Of a stretch of DNA of 64,000 nucleotides, positions 49,160-57,074 are shown one piece after another. Numbering within the stretch: position 1 is the first letter of the stretch; the number at the start of each line of letters is the position of its first letter. The notes under the pieces were generated by a model, which was not told where the DNA came from, searched no databases, and saw only the letters and a program-made list of their open reading frames with translations. This DNA is from DATGMS01 sp035303945 (GTDB lineage Bacteria; Bacteroidota; Bacteroidia; Cytophagales; Cyclobacteriaceae): assembly GCA_035303945.1 (NCBI GenBank), contig DATGQZ010000014.1, forward strand, positions 1 to 64,000, written 5' to 3'. The position numbers were made by a program, and so were the translations under genes.

Positions 49160-49829
49160 ATTGAATCAACTTTAAATGGGTGAACCTACCCGACTCGACG
49201 ATCTGTTGGCCTAAACAATCATTTCTCGAGCAATAGTTCAGCACCTCATAGTAGCTTTCTATCATACCAATGTCCTTGCCATAGACTTCGTAACGCATAT
49301 CTCTCAGTACAATCTTGTCTTCTTCCTCCTGATGAACAACTTTTACAACATCATTGTAAAAAATATTATCTAATGTATATTCATCCATTACCTCCAGTTG
49401 AAACCACTCTTCCTGATTTGCATTGAAGACATTTCCATTCCAGGATGCGCCGGCTGTAGGGGGAAGGATCAAGGTCACGAGGGGCTGATTGTCCTGTTGA
49501 CGTATTATTGAGCTTCTGCTAATTCTCCAACTGAAGGTCTGGTATGGTGTCCAATGTTGTTGGTCATCAGATTTTTCTCTTACCACGACAAATACTTGCT
49601 CTCCTTCTTCATTAAAATAATCGGACTGTACAAGATCCCTCAAATAATAGACGGCAGATTCCTCATCCGATTCACCAAAATACACGGTTTCATGAACATG
49701 GTACACCCAGTACTTCCCGACCGCCAAAGGCTGATAATTCTTGCCCAAATCCGCCGGTGTTTCCACCCTGGCCTGGCAGGAAAACAAAGAGAGAAGCAAA
49801 AAAATGAATAGAGAGTAAATTTTTTGCAT
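49152..49829 (-). CDS. Lipoprotein of unknown function
   Basis: A 225-residue lipoprotein (signal ending LLSLFSC, lipid on Cys18). The mature protein has YQPLAVGKYWVYHVHETVYF near the start, a pattern typical of Bacteroidota lipoproteins with a PLxxGxYWxY opening, and mostly beta-strand prediction after it, with LPPTAGASWNGNVFN in the middle and a C-terminal C-x4-C (CSRNDC). I do not recognise an activity. Translation of the subtilase gene starts inside its last codons, so it may help secretion or anchoring of that protease. That is inference. Confidence 0.75.
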   Translation of the reverse strand: MQKIYSLFIFLLLSLFSCQARVETPADLGKNYQPLAVGKYWVYHVHETVYFGESDEESAVYYLRDLVQSDYFNEEGEQVFVVVREKSDDQQHWTPYQTFSWRISRSSIIRQQDNQPLVTLILPPTAGASWNGNVFNANQEEWFQLEVMDEYTLDNIFYNDVVKVVHQEEEDKIVLRDMRYEVYGKDIGMIESYYEVLNYCSRNDCLGQQIVESGRFTHLKLIQYE

Positions 49830-49892
49830 GGAAAATACGCTTGCCCAAAAATACGTTTTTTCAGGTGATTACCGATGGCTTACTGCTGAATA

Positions 49893-49932
49893 TAGCGGAG
49901 CAAAATCGATATGCTCCGCTAATCCCTTTTTT
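49893..49932. repeat. Terminator-like hairpin without an obvious upstream gene
   Basis: TAGCGGAGCA, 9-nt loop, TGCTCCGCTA (10-bp perfect stem), then ATCC and seven T on the plus strand. The only upstream plus-strand sequence is antisense to the lipoprotein gene. It may be the end of a short RNA, an attenuator, or protection against read-through into 50024. Confidence 0.6.
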
Positions 49933-49992
49933 TACGGCAACTACTACCAGCTTGAACGCCCTAACAAACCGACAAAAAACTACAGAATGTCC

Positions 49993-50000
49993 TATCTTTG
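49993..50000 (+). promoter_or_regulatory. Candidate -7 box of the TrpF-like gene
   Basis: TATCTTTG matches TAnnTTTG exactly, 23 bp before the ATG at 50024, the same spacing as at hrpB. Confidence 0.55.
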
Positions 50001-50023
50001 GGCCATATCAAAACTAATCTTAC

Positions 50024-50647
50024 ATGCCTTTAAAAACATTCGTAAAAATAAGTGCTGTCAACAACCTGAGTGATGCAAGATACTGCGCGGGAATGTACGT
50101 TAACTTGATGGGTTTTAATCTAGAAGAAGGTAACTCCAATTTTGTTTCGCCTGAGAAGTTCACCGAAATCACAGCATGGTTGTCGGGAGTGGACTATGTG
50201 GGGGAATTTGAACATGCTCATCCCGACACTATCCTTCAAACGGTGCAGAATTATGAAGTGCAAGCCATTCAGATCAGCGAGGAGGCCCATGTGCAAATGC
50301 TTTTGCATACAGGCTATACCATTATCCTCAAACAATCCATACAAAACAATGATGATCTGCTTCATTTCATTGCCATAGCCCCAAGTTTACGGGAAAATAA
50401 CGTTATACTGCTGTTAGAAGCCGGGATGGCATCCATATCGGATGAATTGGCAGGTAGCATCCACCACCTGTCCCAGCAAACCCCTGTATTGTTAGGCTTC
50501 GGTTTTAACGCCCGAAATGTAGAAGATGTGTTAGCAACCACCGGTGTCATGGGATTAGCCTTAGAAGGCGGAAATGAAATTAAGCCCGGGTTGAGGGATT
50601 TTGATGAACTAGCAGACATTTTAGAGGCGCTGGAGGAGGAAGATTGA
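50024..50647 (+). CDS. TrpF-like (phosphoribosylanthranilate isomerase-related) protein lacking the catalytic cysteine
   Basis: A 207-residue predicted TIM barrel with the TrpF layout: KTFVKISAVNNLSDARYCAG aligns with the KICGxTxxEDA start of TrpF, followed by NLMGFNLEEG, VDYVGEF, then VQNYEVQAIQI, and a C-terminal GLALEGGNEIKPGLRDFDEL like the SSGVE..PGxKD end of TrpF. The catalytic Cys of KICG is Ser here, and the phosphate-binding (S)SGVE motif is altered to LEGGNE. It is therefore unlikely to isomerise phosphoribosylanthranilate. No other trp genes are nearby. It is a paralogue with a changed or lost active site; true function unknown. A consensus -7 box lies upstream. Confidence 0.72.
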   Translation: MPLKTFVKISAVNNLSDARYCAGMYVNLMGFNLEEGNSNFVSPEKFTEITAWLSGVDYVGEFEHAHPDTILQTVQNYEVQAIQISEEAHVQMLLHTGYTIILKQSIQNNDDLLHFIAIAPSLRENNVILLLEAGMASISDELAGSIHHLSQQTPVLLGFGFNARNVEDVLATTGVMGLALEGGNEIKPGLRDFDELADILEALEEED

Positions 50648-50754
50648 GTTTCATCCTGGTTTAATGATAGGAAAAGCAAACAAAAATTCAGCTTTGTAGG
50701 ATAAAAATAGTTACTTTTATCCATCATTTTCCATTTCCTTAAGCCATTGTTCTG

Positions 50755-51498
50755 ATGAATCGTCTTCATACGCTCTTTTTTGCTCCGTTAATCGTATGCC
50801 TTGCTTGTACTAATCAGCCCAACCATCAACAATCATTGGATCAACCGACTGCTGAAGTTTCTTCTGCAGCAAATAAAAATGATGATTGGGAAATACTTTT
50901 TGATGGACAGCGCCTGGATAGGTGGAGGTCAGTTAAGAGCGACACTTTTCCCTCTCGAGCTTGGGTAATCGAAGACGATGCTTTGGTCCTTAACGGGAAA
51001 GGTGGGGATATTATCACAAAGGACAAATATAGCGACTTCGAACTTGTATGGGAATTCAAGCTGACTCCAGAGGCCAATAGTGGGATCAAATATTTCGTGG
51101 ATACACTCGTACATCAAGAAACAGGCGAAGTAGCATTTAATGGGCCGGAGTATCAGATAATTGACGATACCAATCACGAAGCAATAAAAGATGATCCAAA
51201 TGGTCTTTCTTCTTCCGCCTCATTATATCTACTTTATGCCCCTGAAGACAAAATGTTGCATCCTGCTGGGGAATGGAATGAGGGTAAAATAATAGCTAAG
51301 GGCAATCAGGTTGAACATTGGCTCAATGGCACGATGGTAGTGCGCTATGAAAGAGGAAGTGATGACTTTTTTAAAAGGAAATCGCAAACAAAATTTAAAG
51401 CCTATACAGATTATGGCCAAGTAAAAGAAGGGCATATTCTAATTACTGACCATCAGGATAAGGTGTATTTCAGAAATATTAAGATCCGAAGATTATAA
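50755..51498 (+). CDS. DUF1080 (3-keto-disaccharide hydrolase-like) lipoprotein
   Basis: A 247-residue lipoprotein (signal ending IVCLAC, lipid on Cys18) with a DUF1080 jelly-roll domain. The family pattern is clear: WEILFDGQRLDRWRS, AWVIEDDALVLNGKGGDIIT, YSDFELVWEFKLTPEANSGI, FNGPEYQIIDD, GEWNEGKIIAKGNQVEHWLN and GHILITDHQDKVYFRNIKIR. Some members cleave 3-keto-glycosides. The gene is convergent with the DUF6807/cytochrome gene of the SusCD operon and may work in the same sugar pathway at the cell surface or in the periplasm. Confidence 0.9.
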   Translation: MNRLHTLFFAPLIVCLACTNQPNHQQSLDQPTAEVSSAANKNDDWEILFDGQRLDRWRSVKSDTFPSRAWVIEDDALVLNGKGGDIITKDKYSDFELVWEFKLTPEANSGIKYFVDTLVHQETGEVAFNGPEYQIIDDTNHEAIKDDPNGLSSSASLYLLYAPEDKMLHPAGEWNEGKIIAKGNQVEHWLNGTMVVRYERGSDDFFKRKSQTKFKAYTDYGQVKEGHILITDHQDKVYFRNIKIRRL

Positions 51499-51536
51499 TG
51501 CAGCTACAGCATATTATCTAGCATACACTAATAAAT

Positions 51537-51570
51537 AAGAGCCGCCATAATTGCATATGGCGGCTCTTTG
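51537..51570. terminator. Bidirectional Rho-independent terminator
   Basis: AAGAGCCGCCATA, loop ATTGCA, TATGGCGGCTCTT and T: a 13-bp perfect stem between the convergent DUF1080 and cytochrome genes. Confidence 0.93.
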
Positions 51571-51579
51571 CTTTTATGG

Positions 51580-54500
51580 TCAGTCTATTTTCTTATGGGT
51601 TTGTAGATAAGCAACTAATTCTATGATCTCCTTGTCGGATAGGTTTTCAAACAACCCCATGGGCATCATGGATACAGGCGTAACTTCCCTCGCCTGGATG
51701 GACGACTTATTGATAATCACCGGATCCTGACCTACAACCCGTAAAGTGAGCTGACGATTATTTTCCGCGATGACATTCCCGGAATAATTCCTTCCATCCC
51801 GAGTCGTAATGACTACCATCCTATAATCGTCCTGGATTTCAGCGCTAGGATCCAACACATTTAGAAGAATATACTCCACATCAGATCGGTTTGAGCCAGT
51901 AAGGTCGGGCCCCATCACGCCACCTTCTCCATACATCTTATGACAAGGTCCGCACACGTTTTGAAATACCATTTTTCCCTTCTTCAGATCAGCTTTTGCC
52001 AAAGCCTCCGGCTTCAACATCTCCCTGTACTTCTGATAAGCTGCCTCGTCTTTGGCTACGGATTCAATAGGACCCCAAATCTCAATAAATCCACTTCCAA
52101 CCACCCTAAGCAGCTGTCTGGCTACCGTTGGCGATATTTCCCGTTTAGGAATTCTGTTTTCCTTGATTTCGGCTACCAGCATGCCACCATACCGCGGACG
52201 TGAGGACAAGGTATTTACAGCTTCTATTTTCTCCTCTTGGCTAAAGTCTTTATACCCTTGGATAAGAAACCTACCTAAGGATTCACTATCGAAGGCTGCT
52301 ATAGCCCGGATAGCCTCTAATCTCATTTTATCTTCCTTCAACAGCTTGGGAAGCTCTCCGACTAGGGCATTGTTCTGTTGGGCTGACAACAATCTCAATG
52401 ACCTCACCCTTTGCTCCACGGGCGTTTTTGTGTCCTTAAGCGTCGCCAAAGCACGTTGGGTCGCCTCTCTATCTCCGAATAGATCCGAAATAGCTGTCGC
52501 AAGTGCTCGGTTCTCTGCGGATGTTTTCTGAAGTTTCGACGCTGTTGCTGCCCAATTGTTCGGAGCTGAAAGATCGGTCCTTCCCTCCATACCGCTAAGC
52601 ATTCCTTCCAGCAAAAGGGAGGTATTATTGCCGCCTTTGTCCAACACCTGAACCAACGCATTTAGTTGGTCACCATCCACGGCACGTCTTGCAATGGCTC
52701 GGGTAACAAAGGGAATTTTTGAGTTGGCAGAAAGTTGTAAAAATCGATTTGCATCTTTCTCTATTAAGGATTCCACTCCATACCAGATCATTTTAGGCAG
52801 GTTGTGGTCTTCACTATCTTCCCCATGTTCCAATAGATTGGCTGCAATATCCCATTTTTCGTCCGTAGAAATTCTTTGGAGCGCTGAAGCCAGATACAAG
52901 CGCACAACAGGTGAATTATCTTGTTTGGCCATTTGAATAAATTTGCTCTTCGCCTCCTTCGACGCATTCATGTCCTCACACAAGAATTGAATCGCCCATC
53001 CCCTTACGTGCTCTTCTTTATCATTCAATGCTTGAAGCAACTGTCTTTCTTCAAAAGCGCCTATCTGATGCAAAGTCCACATAGCTCTTAACCTGAAGTC
53101 CGCATTTCTATCATTGTTGAATATTTCAAATAAATCTGCAGCGGCTTCCTTTTTAAGGACACCATTAACGGCTCTCTTCTGAAGAATACCGCGAGCCCTT
53201 CGGGCATGCCAGTCACTATTGCTTTTTTGAAGATTCACCAAGTCCCTGTCCGATAATGTATTCAAGTCTCCATATCTCCCCTTGAAATCTGTGGCAAGGC
53301 TGTTCACTGGCATAGTTCGGAAAATTCTACCTGTCTCAGAATTTAAGACCTCCTGACCACAAATATCAGCATCATGCCAATCAAGGGTATAAAGGCCACC
53401 ATCGGGTCCCACCTCCATACTAAAACCTACCCATTGGGCATTATTGGCAGTCAAAAAGTCGTCGCCATGCTTGCCTACAAAGCCAGAACCTGAGGGTTCC
53501 AAAATGTCCGAAAGTATAGCATGTTCATGAATATTTGCCATAAATATCCGCCCTCTCTCCTCTTCTGGAAAAGCATCCGACTGATAAATTCTAGCTCCCC
53601 CATGTGCAGATCTGTGACTATGGTCGGTAATCGTCTTGATATCGTCATAGACATAGGGATTAAAGTGCTGCCCACCCTGACGATGATAGATTCCCCCTGG
53701 TACAATATGCCACAAATGGGGAATTACACAAGCTGTGATAAATAACCTCCCCTTTGCGTCATAATCAATTCCCCAAGGATTGCTAAATCCGTGCGCTACC
53801 ACTTCAAAGCGATCTTTCACAGGATGATAACGCCAAACGCCACCGTTGATATCAACTCCTTCAGCTTCCAACAAATCTTCGGGAAACGGATCATTGTGAT
53901 AATAAAGTTTCCCATTTCCTTTGGGCTTGCGGATTTTGGACGGGGTAGCAAAGCCTTGTAACCCATAGAGCCAACCGTCTGGACCCCAGTGAAGGCTGTT
54001 CAAGGTCTCATGTCGATCCCTGATCCCCCAGCCGGTTAGCAATACCTCGATATCCTCCATATCGGCCTTATCATCTCCATTTCGATCAGGCACAAACAAT
54101 AGATTTGGTGGAGCGCCCAAATAAAGCCCATCAAAACCAACTGCCATTGCAGCGGGAAAGGCCAGACCTTCCAGAAACACTTTTTGGCTATCTGCCTCAC
54201 CATCTCCATCTGTGTCTTCCAAAATGAGGATCCGGCTATTACCAGCATTGGAAAAGCCATGTCCACGCGATTCATAATCCCTGTTTTCGGCCACCCATAA
54301 CCTTCCCTTGTCGTCCCAGCAGAATGCCATGGGTTGGGTGATCATGGGTTCGGCAGCCCATACATTGACTTTGTAACCCTGCTTAACGGTCATGGCCTCC
54401 ACCGCCTCCCATGGCTGCAGGAATTTGGCGTTTCGCCCTTCCTCTTGGGCTATCCGCCATAACTCGGTGGCGCTGTACATACCTACCTTGCCCGAAAAGT

Positions 54501-55401
54501 CGCCCCACCACTCGTTGATCTCCAAATCATTTATCGATCCTGAATGAACTACCAGTTGATGCCTGATCGTCTCTGTCTTTCCAGCGGGAATGTTCCAGTC
54601 ATCATCCCTGGTATAAGAAGGTCCTACACCCAATTGCCCATCCACGCGCCACTTGTTGGGATATCCGCGGTTTTCTGGATGTTCGAAAATGGTGATGTTT
54701 GCCATATCGTCCCGGCCATCCACCTGCATCGCCACGTTAACCCACATAGCAGGCTGTCCTTCTGCCTTCTCATTCTTTTGCCTCGCTGCATTGACTACCT
54801 CCCCTTTAATATCCTTTTTCCAAGGCATCCTTAGAAAAAGTCCGCCGTAGTCATACATCCCAATGGTAATGTCTGTTTTTGCTTCACCTTTCCATTCGAG
54901 CTCTAAATAATATCTGCCTTCAGATTCCCGCATGGTCCAGGTTTGCGTCTCGAGCATCGATGGCGTTCCTTGCTCATCCAATAATTCATATACCGTTTGC
55001 CATTGTACTTCCTCTCCCTCATCGGTAATGGCATGTACGGCAACTTTTCTCCAATAGCCTTCACCAGGATTGTGAAAATAATCCCTTCCGTTGACGCGGG
55101 TGAATCCCCAATACAATCCAGTCTGGTGCTTATGGTGTCCTGGACTGTATTCAGTTAATATGCCCTTGCCGTCTGGAGCAGCAATTGGATGAATATAGGG
55201 CCTGAAGTCCGGCTTTGCATTTTGAACAAGCAAAGGCTCGTCTCCATCCTTTCGATAGATTGAGACCGTTTCTTCCCTTTCATCTAAGACAATTCTTAAT
55301 TCAGTGGTTTCGTCTACATGCTCTTGTTGTTGGGATTGACCCGAACTACAACTATAAAGAATGGCGGCACCAAGGGCAAAAAGTAAAAATCTTCCGATCA
55401 T
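51580..55401 (-). CDS. DUF6807 / PVC-type propeller / HEAT / cytochrome c fusion lipoprotein
   Basis: A 1273-residue multidomain protein, starting at 55401 so that MIGRFLLFALGAAILYSC forms a lipoprotein signal (Cys18); an in-frame ATG 20 codons upstream is less likely. In order: a DUF6807 (PmoA-like) domain (about 35-310, with SPGHHKHQTGLYWGF and TIGMYDYGGLFLRMPW), a PVC-type 'membrane-bound dehydrogenase' beta-propeller (about 335-715, with AFCWDDKGRLWVAENRDYES and DPFPEDLLEAEGVDINGGVW), HEAT-like repeats (about 760-1090), and a cytochrome c domain with CGPCH at 1150-1154 and MMPMGL as probable distal ligand region. It probably oxidises a sugar or derivative outside the cytoplasm. It is downstream of SusD on the same strand. 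Confidence 0.88.
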   Translation of the reverse strand: MIGRFLLFALGAAILYSCSSGQSQQQEHVDETTELRIVLDEREETVSIYRKDGDEPLLVQNAKPDFRPYIHPIAAPDGKGILTEYSPGHHKHQTGLYWGFTRVNGRDYFHNPGEGYWRKVAVHAITDEGEEVQWQTVYELLDEQGTPSMLETQTWTMRESEGRYYLELEWKGEAKTDITIGMYDYGGLFLRMPWKKDIKGEVVNAARQKNEKAEGQPAMWVNVAMQVDGRDDMANITIFEHPENRGYPNKWRVDGQLGVGPSYTRDDDWNIPAGKTETIRHQLVVHSGSINDLEINEWWGDFSGKVGMYSATELWRIAQEEGRNAKFLQPWEAVEAMTVKQGYKVNVWAAEPMITQPMAFCWDDKGRLWVAENRDYESRGHGFSNAGNSRILILEDTDGDGEADSQKVFLEGLAFPAAMAVGFDGLYLGAPPNLLFVPDRNGDDKADMEDIEVLLTGWGIRDRHETLNSLHWGPDGWLYGLQGFATPSKIRKPKGNGKLYYHNDPFPEDLLEAEGVDINGGVWRYHPVKDRFEVVAHGFSNPWGIDYDAKGRLFITACVIPHLWHIVPGGIYHRQGGQHFNPYVYDDIKTITDHSHRSAHGGARIYQSDAFPEEERGRIFMANIHEHAILSDILEPSGSGFVGKHGDDFLTANNAQWVGFSMEVGPDGGLYTLDWHDADICGQEVLNSETGRIFRTMPVNSLATDFKGRYGDLNTLSDRDLVNLQKSNSDWHARRARGILQKRAVNGVLKKEAAADLFEIFNNDRNADFRLRAMWTLHQIGAFEERQLLQALNDKEEHVRGWAIQFLCEDMNASKEAKSKFIQMAKQDNSPVVRLYLASALQRISTDEKWDIAANLLEHGEDSEDHNLPKMIWYGVESLIEKDANRFLQLSANSKIPFVTRAIARRAVDGDQLNALVQVLDKGGNNTSLLLEGMLSGMEGRTDLSAPNNWAATASKLQKTSAENRALATAISDLFGDREATQRALATLKDTKTPVEQRVRSLRLLSAQQNNALVGELPKLLKEDKMRLEAIRAIAAFDSESLGRFLIQGYKDFSQEEKIEAVNTLSSRPRYGGMLVAEIKENRIPKREISPTVARQLLRVVGSGFIEIWGPIESVAKDEAAYQKYREMLKPEALAKADLKKGKMVFQNVCGPCHKMYGEGGVMGPDLTGSNRSDVEYILLNVLDPSAEIQDDYRMVVITTRDGRNYSGNVIAENNRQLTLRVVGQDPVIINKSSIQAREVTPVSMMPMGLFENLSDKEIIELVAYLQTHKKID

Positions 55402-55440
55402 CGCTTTTATTTGTTTCAAAATTTTTAGGTTTATCGTTAA

Positions 55441-55464
55441 GGGCTGCCCCTTTCGGGGCAACCC
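55441..55464 (-). repeat. Intra-operon hairpin after susD
   Basis: GGG, one mismatch, TGCCCC, loop TTTC, GGGGCA, mismatch, CCC. It sits in the 68-bp gap between the SusD stop and the cytochrome fusion gene. No T run follows on the minus strand, so it is more likely an RNA-stabilising or attenuating hairpin than a terminator. Confidence 0.65.
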
Positions 55465-55469
55465 GTATA

Positions 55470-57050
55470 TTACCAGTTAGGATTTTGAGATAGATTTGGA
55501 TTTAACTCTATTTCCCTCTGTGGAACGGGCCACAAGTAATCTCTTTGCGGATTAAACACCTTCAAGAAGCCAGGAAGGGAAATGGTCTGCAGGTTGCCAC
55601 TTGCGTCAACATACGTCATCCCGTAGATGATTCCAGGTATGACCTCCTCCGCCGTCCTCCAACGCCTGAGGTCAAAATACCTCAAACCTTCAAAAGCAAA
55701 CTCAACCAACCGCTCTCGCCTGACAACTTCACGAAGCTCACTTTGCCCGCTGACATTTTGGATTGGAGGCATATTCACATCAGGTCTCGCTCTTACTTCA
55801 TTGATGGCAGCCAATACGCTCTCATCGATCTGGTTCAGTTCAATCTTAGCTTCTGCGTAGGACAATAATACCTCGGCATACCTAATGAAAATAAGATTGA
55901 TCCCGCAGTTGGACGGCTGAGCCATGTCTTCAGCATTGAGGTACTTCTTTACATTAAAGCCAGTAGCTGTCGAATTTTCGGCATAACCTATCGCATCGCC
56001 AGTACCACTGCCTGGTCTGGGGTCATAAATCTGACCATTAAACAGCATATCCCCAAGCACGAAGATAGAATATTTCAACCGAGGATCACGATTTTTATAA
56101 GGATTCCTTGGGTCAAAGCCGCTTGTAGGATCTGCAATATCCTTCCCGTTTGACATTTGATAAGCATCCACCGCTTGCTTGGTGGGCACAAAGCTGTTGA
56201 CCTGTGGGAACAAGCTGTTGGGAGTAGTCAGACTGAAAATATTATTGCTCTGAATATTTTTGATGTACTCCCTGCTCATGATCACCTCTTCGTTATTTTC
56301 TGCTTCGTAGCTAAACAACTTTTCATAGCGGGGATAAAGGCGATAAACGTTGAGATCCATCACCTTTTTAGCTGCTGTAGCGGCTTCTTGGTATCGGTGT
56401 GCGTAAAGCATTGCCCGTGCCTGTAAAGCCAAGGCTGCCCCTTTCGTCATTCTTCCTTTTTCCTGCTGAACCGTCGGCAAAAGGTCGGCCGCCTCATTTA
56501 GTTCTGAATAAACAAAATCCCACACTTCTGATACTGGGGTTCTCGTTAATGCCCTAGCCTCTTCCAATGTTGTTTCCTTCTTCAGCAGTGGCACATCGCC
56601 GTATAAAATCGCCAAGCGCGTATAGAAAAAAGCACGTAGAACCTTTACCTCGCCCATTAGCCTATTGATTAAATCTTGGTTCAACCCTTCACTTTCTTTC
56701 GCCTTGTCCAGAAATATGTTAGCAGCTTGAATACCGGTGTATGCATCAGTCCAAGTCCTCAAGACTTTGCCAATAGTTGCATCGTAAGCACCTTTTTCGA
56801 TGATGGATTCTTCCCTCCACATCAAAGTCACGTGCCCAATATCCGACATGGCATCCCAATTGGTAAAATCTCCAGCACCTTCCAAAAGGGTATAAACGGC
56901 ATTTGCGCCCAAGGTAAAATCATTCTCCGTCTGCCAATAGATCTCTGAAGAGACCCGGTCGTTTGGTAGGGTTTCCAAAAGATTGTCGCTACAAGCGACA
57001 ATAGTAGTCACCGCTAATAGGGAAAGTAAATGGTTTATTATGTATTTCAT
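55470..57050 (-). CDS. SusD/RagB family nutrient-binding outer-membrane lipoprotein
   Basis: A 526-residue lipoprotein (start at 57050, MKYIINHLLSLLAVTTIVAC, lipid on Cys20; an ATG four codons upstream is possible). SusD features: LETLPNDRVSSEIYWQTEND at the mature N-terminus, TPR-like helices with MGEVKVLRAFFYTRLAILYG, VPLLKKETTLEEARALTRTP, GAALALQARAMLYA, and the C-terminal RRERLVEFAFEGLRYFDLRRW with WPVPQREIELNPNLSQNPNW. It caps the SusC barrel encoded 12 bp upstream and captures an oligosaccharide or glycoconjugate at the surface. Confidence 0.96.
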   Translation of the reverse strand: MKYIINHLLSLLAVTTIVACSDNLLETLPNDRVSSEIYWQTENDFTLGANAVYTLLEGAGDFTNWDAMSDIGHVTLMWREESIIEKGAYDATIGKVLRTWTDAYTGIQAANIFLDKAKESEGLNQDLINRLMGEVKVLRAFFYTRLAILYGDVPLLKKETTLEEARALTRTPVSEVWDFVYSELNEAADLLPTVQQEKGRMTKGAALALQARAMLYAHRYQEAATAAKKVMDLNVYRLYPRYEKLFSYEAENNEEVIMSREYIKNIQSNNIFSLTTPNSLFPQVNSFVPTKQAVDAYQMSNGKDIADPTSGFDPRNPYKNRDPRLKYSIFVLGDMLFNGQIYDPRPGSGTGDAIGYAENSTATGFNVKKYLNAEDMAQPSNCGINLIFIRYAEVLLSYAEAKIELNQIDESVLAAINEVRARPDVNMPPIQNVSGQSELREVVRRERLVEFAFEGLRYFDLRRWRTAEEVIPGIIYGMTYVDASGNLQTISLPGFLKVFNPQRDYLWPVPQREIELNPNLSQNPNW

Positions 57051-57074
57051 GGTATTGGTCATTCAGGTTATGGA

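Noticed and set aside
49828..50073. 81-codon plus-strand frame crossing the hairpin and promoter region
   Set aside because: Contains the terminator-like hairpin and the -7 box of the next gene and overlaps its start. Composition is not protein-like.
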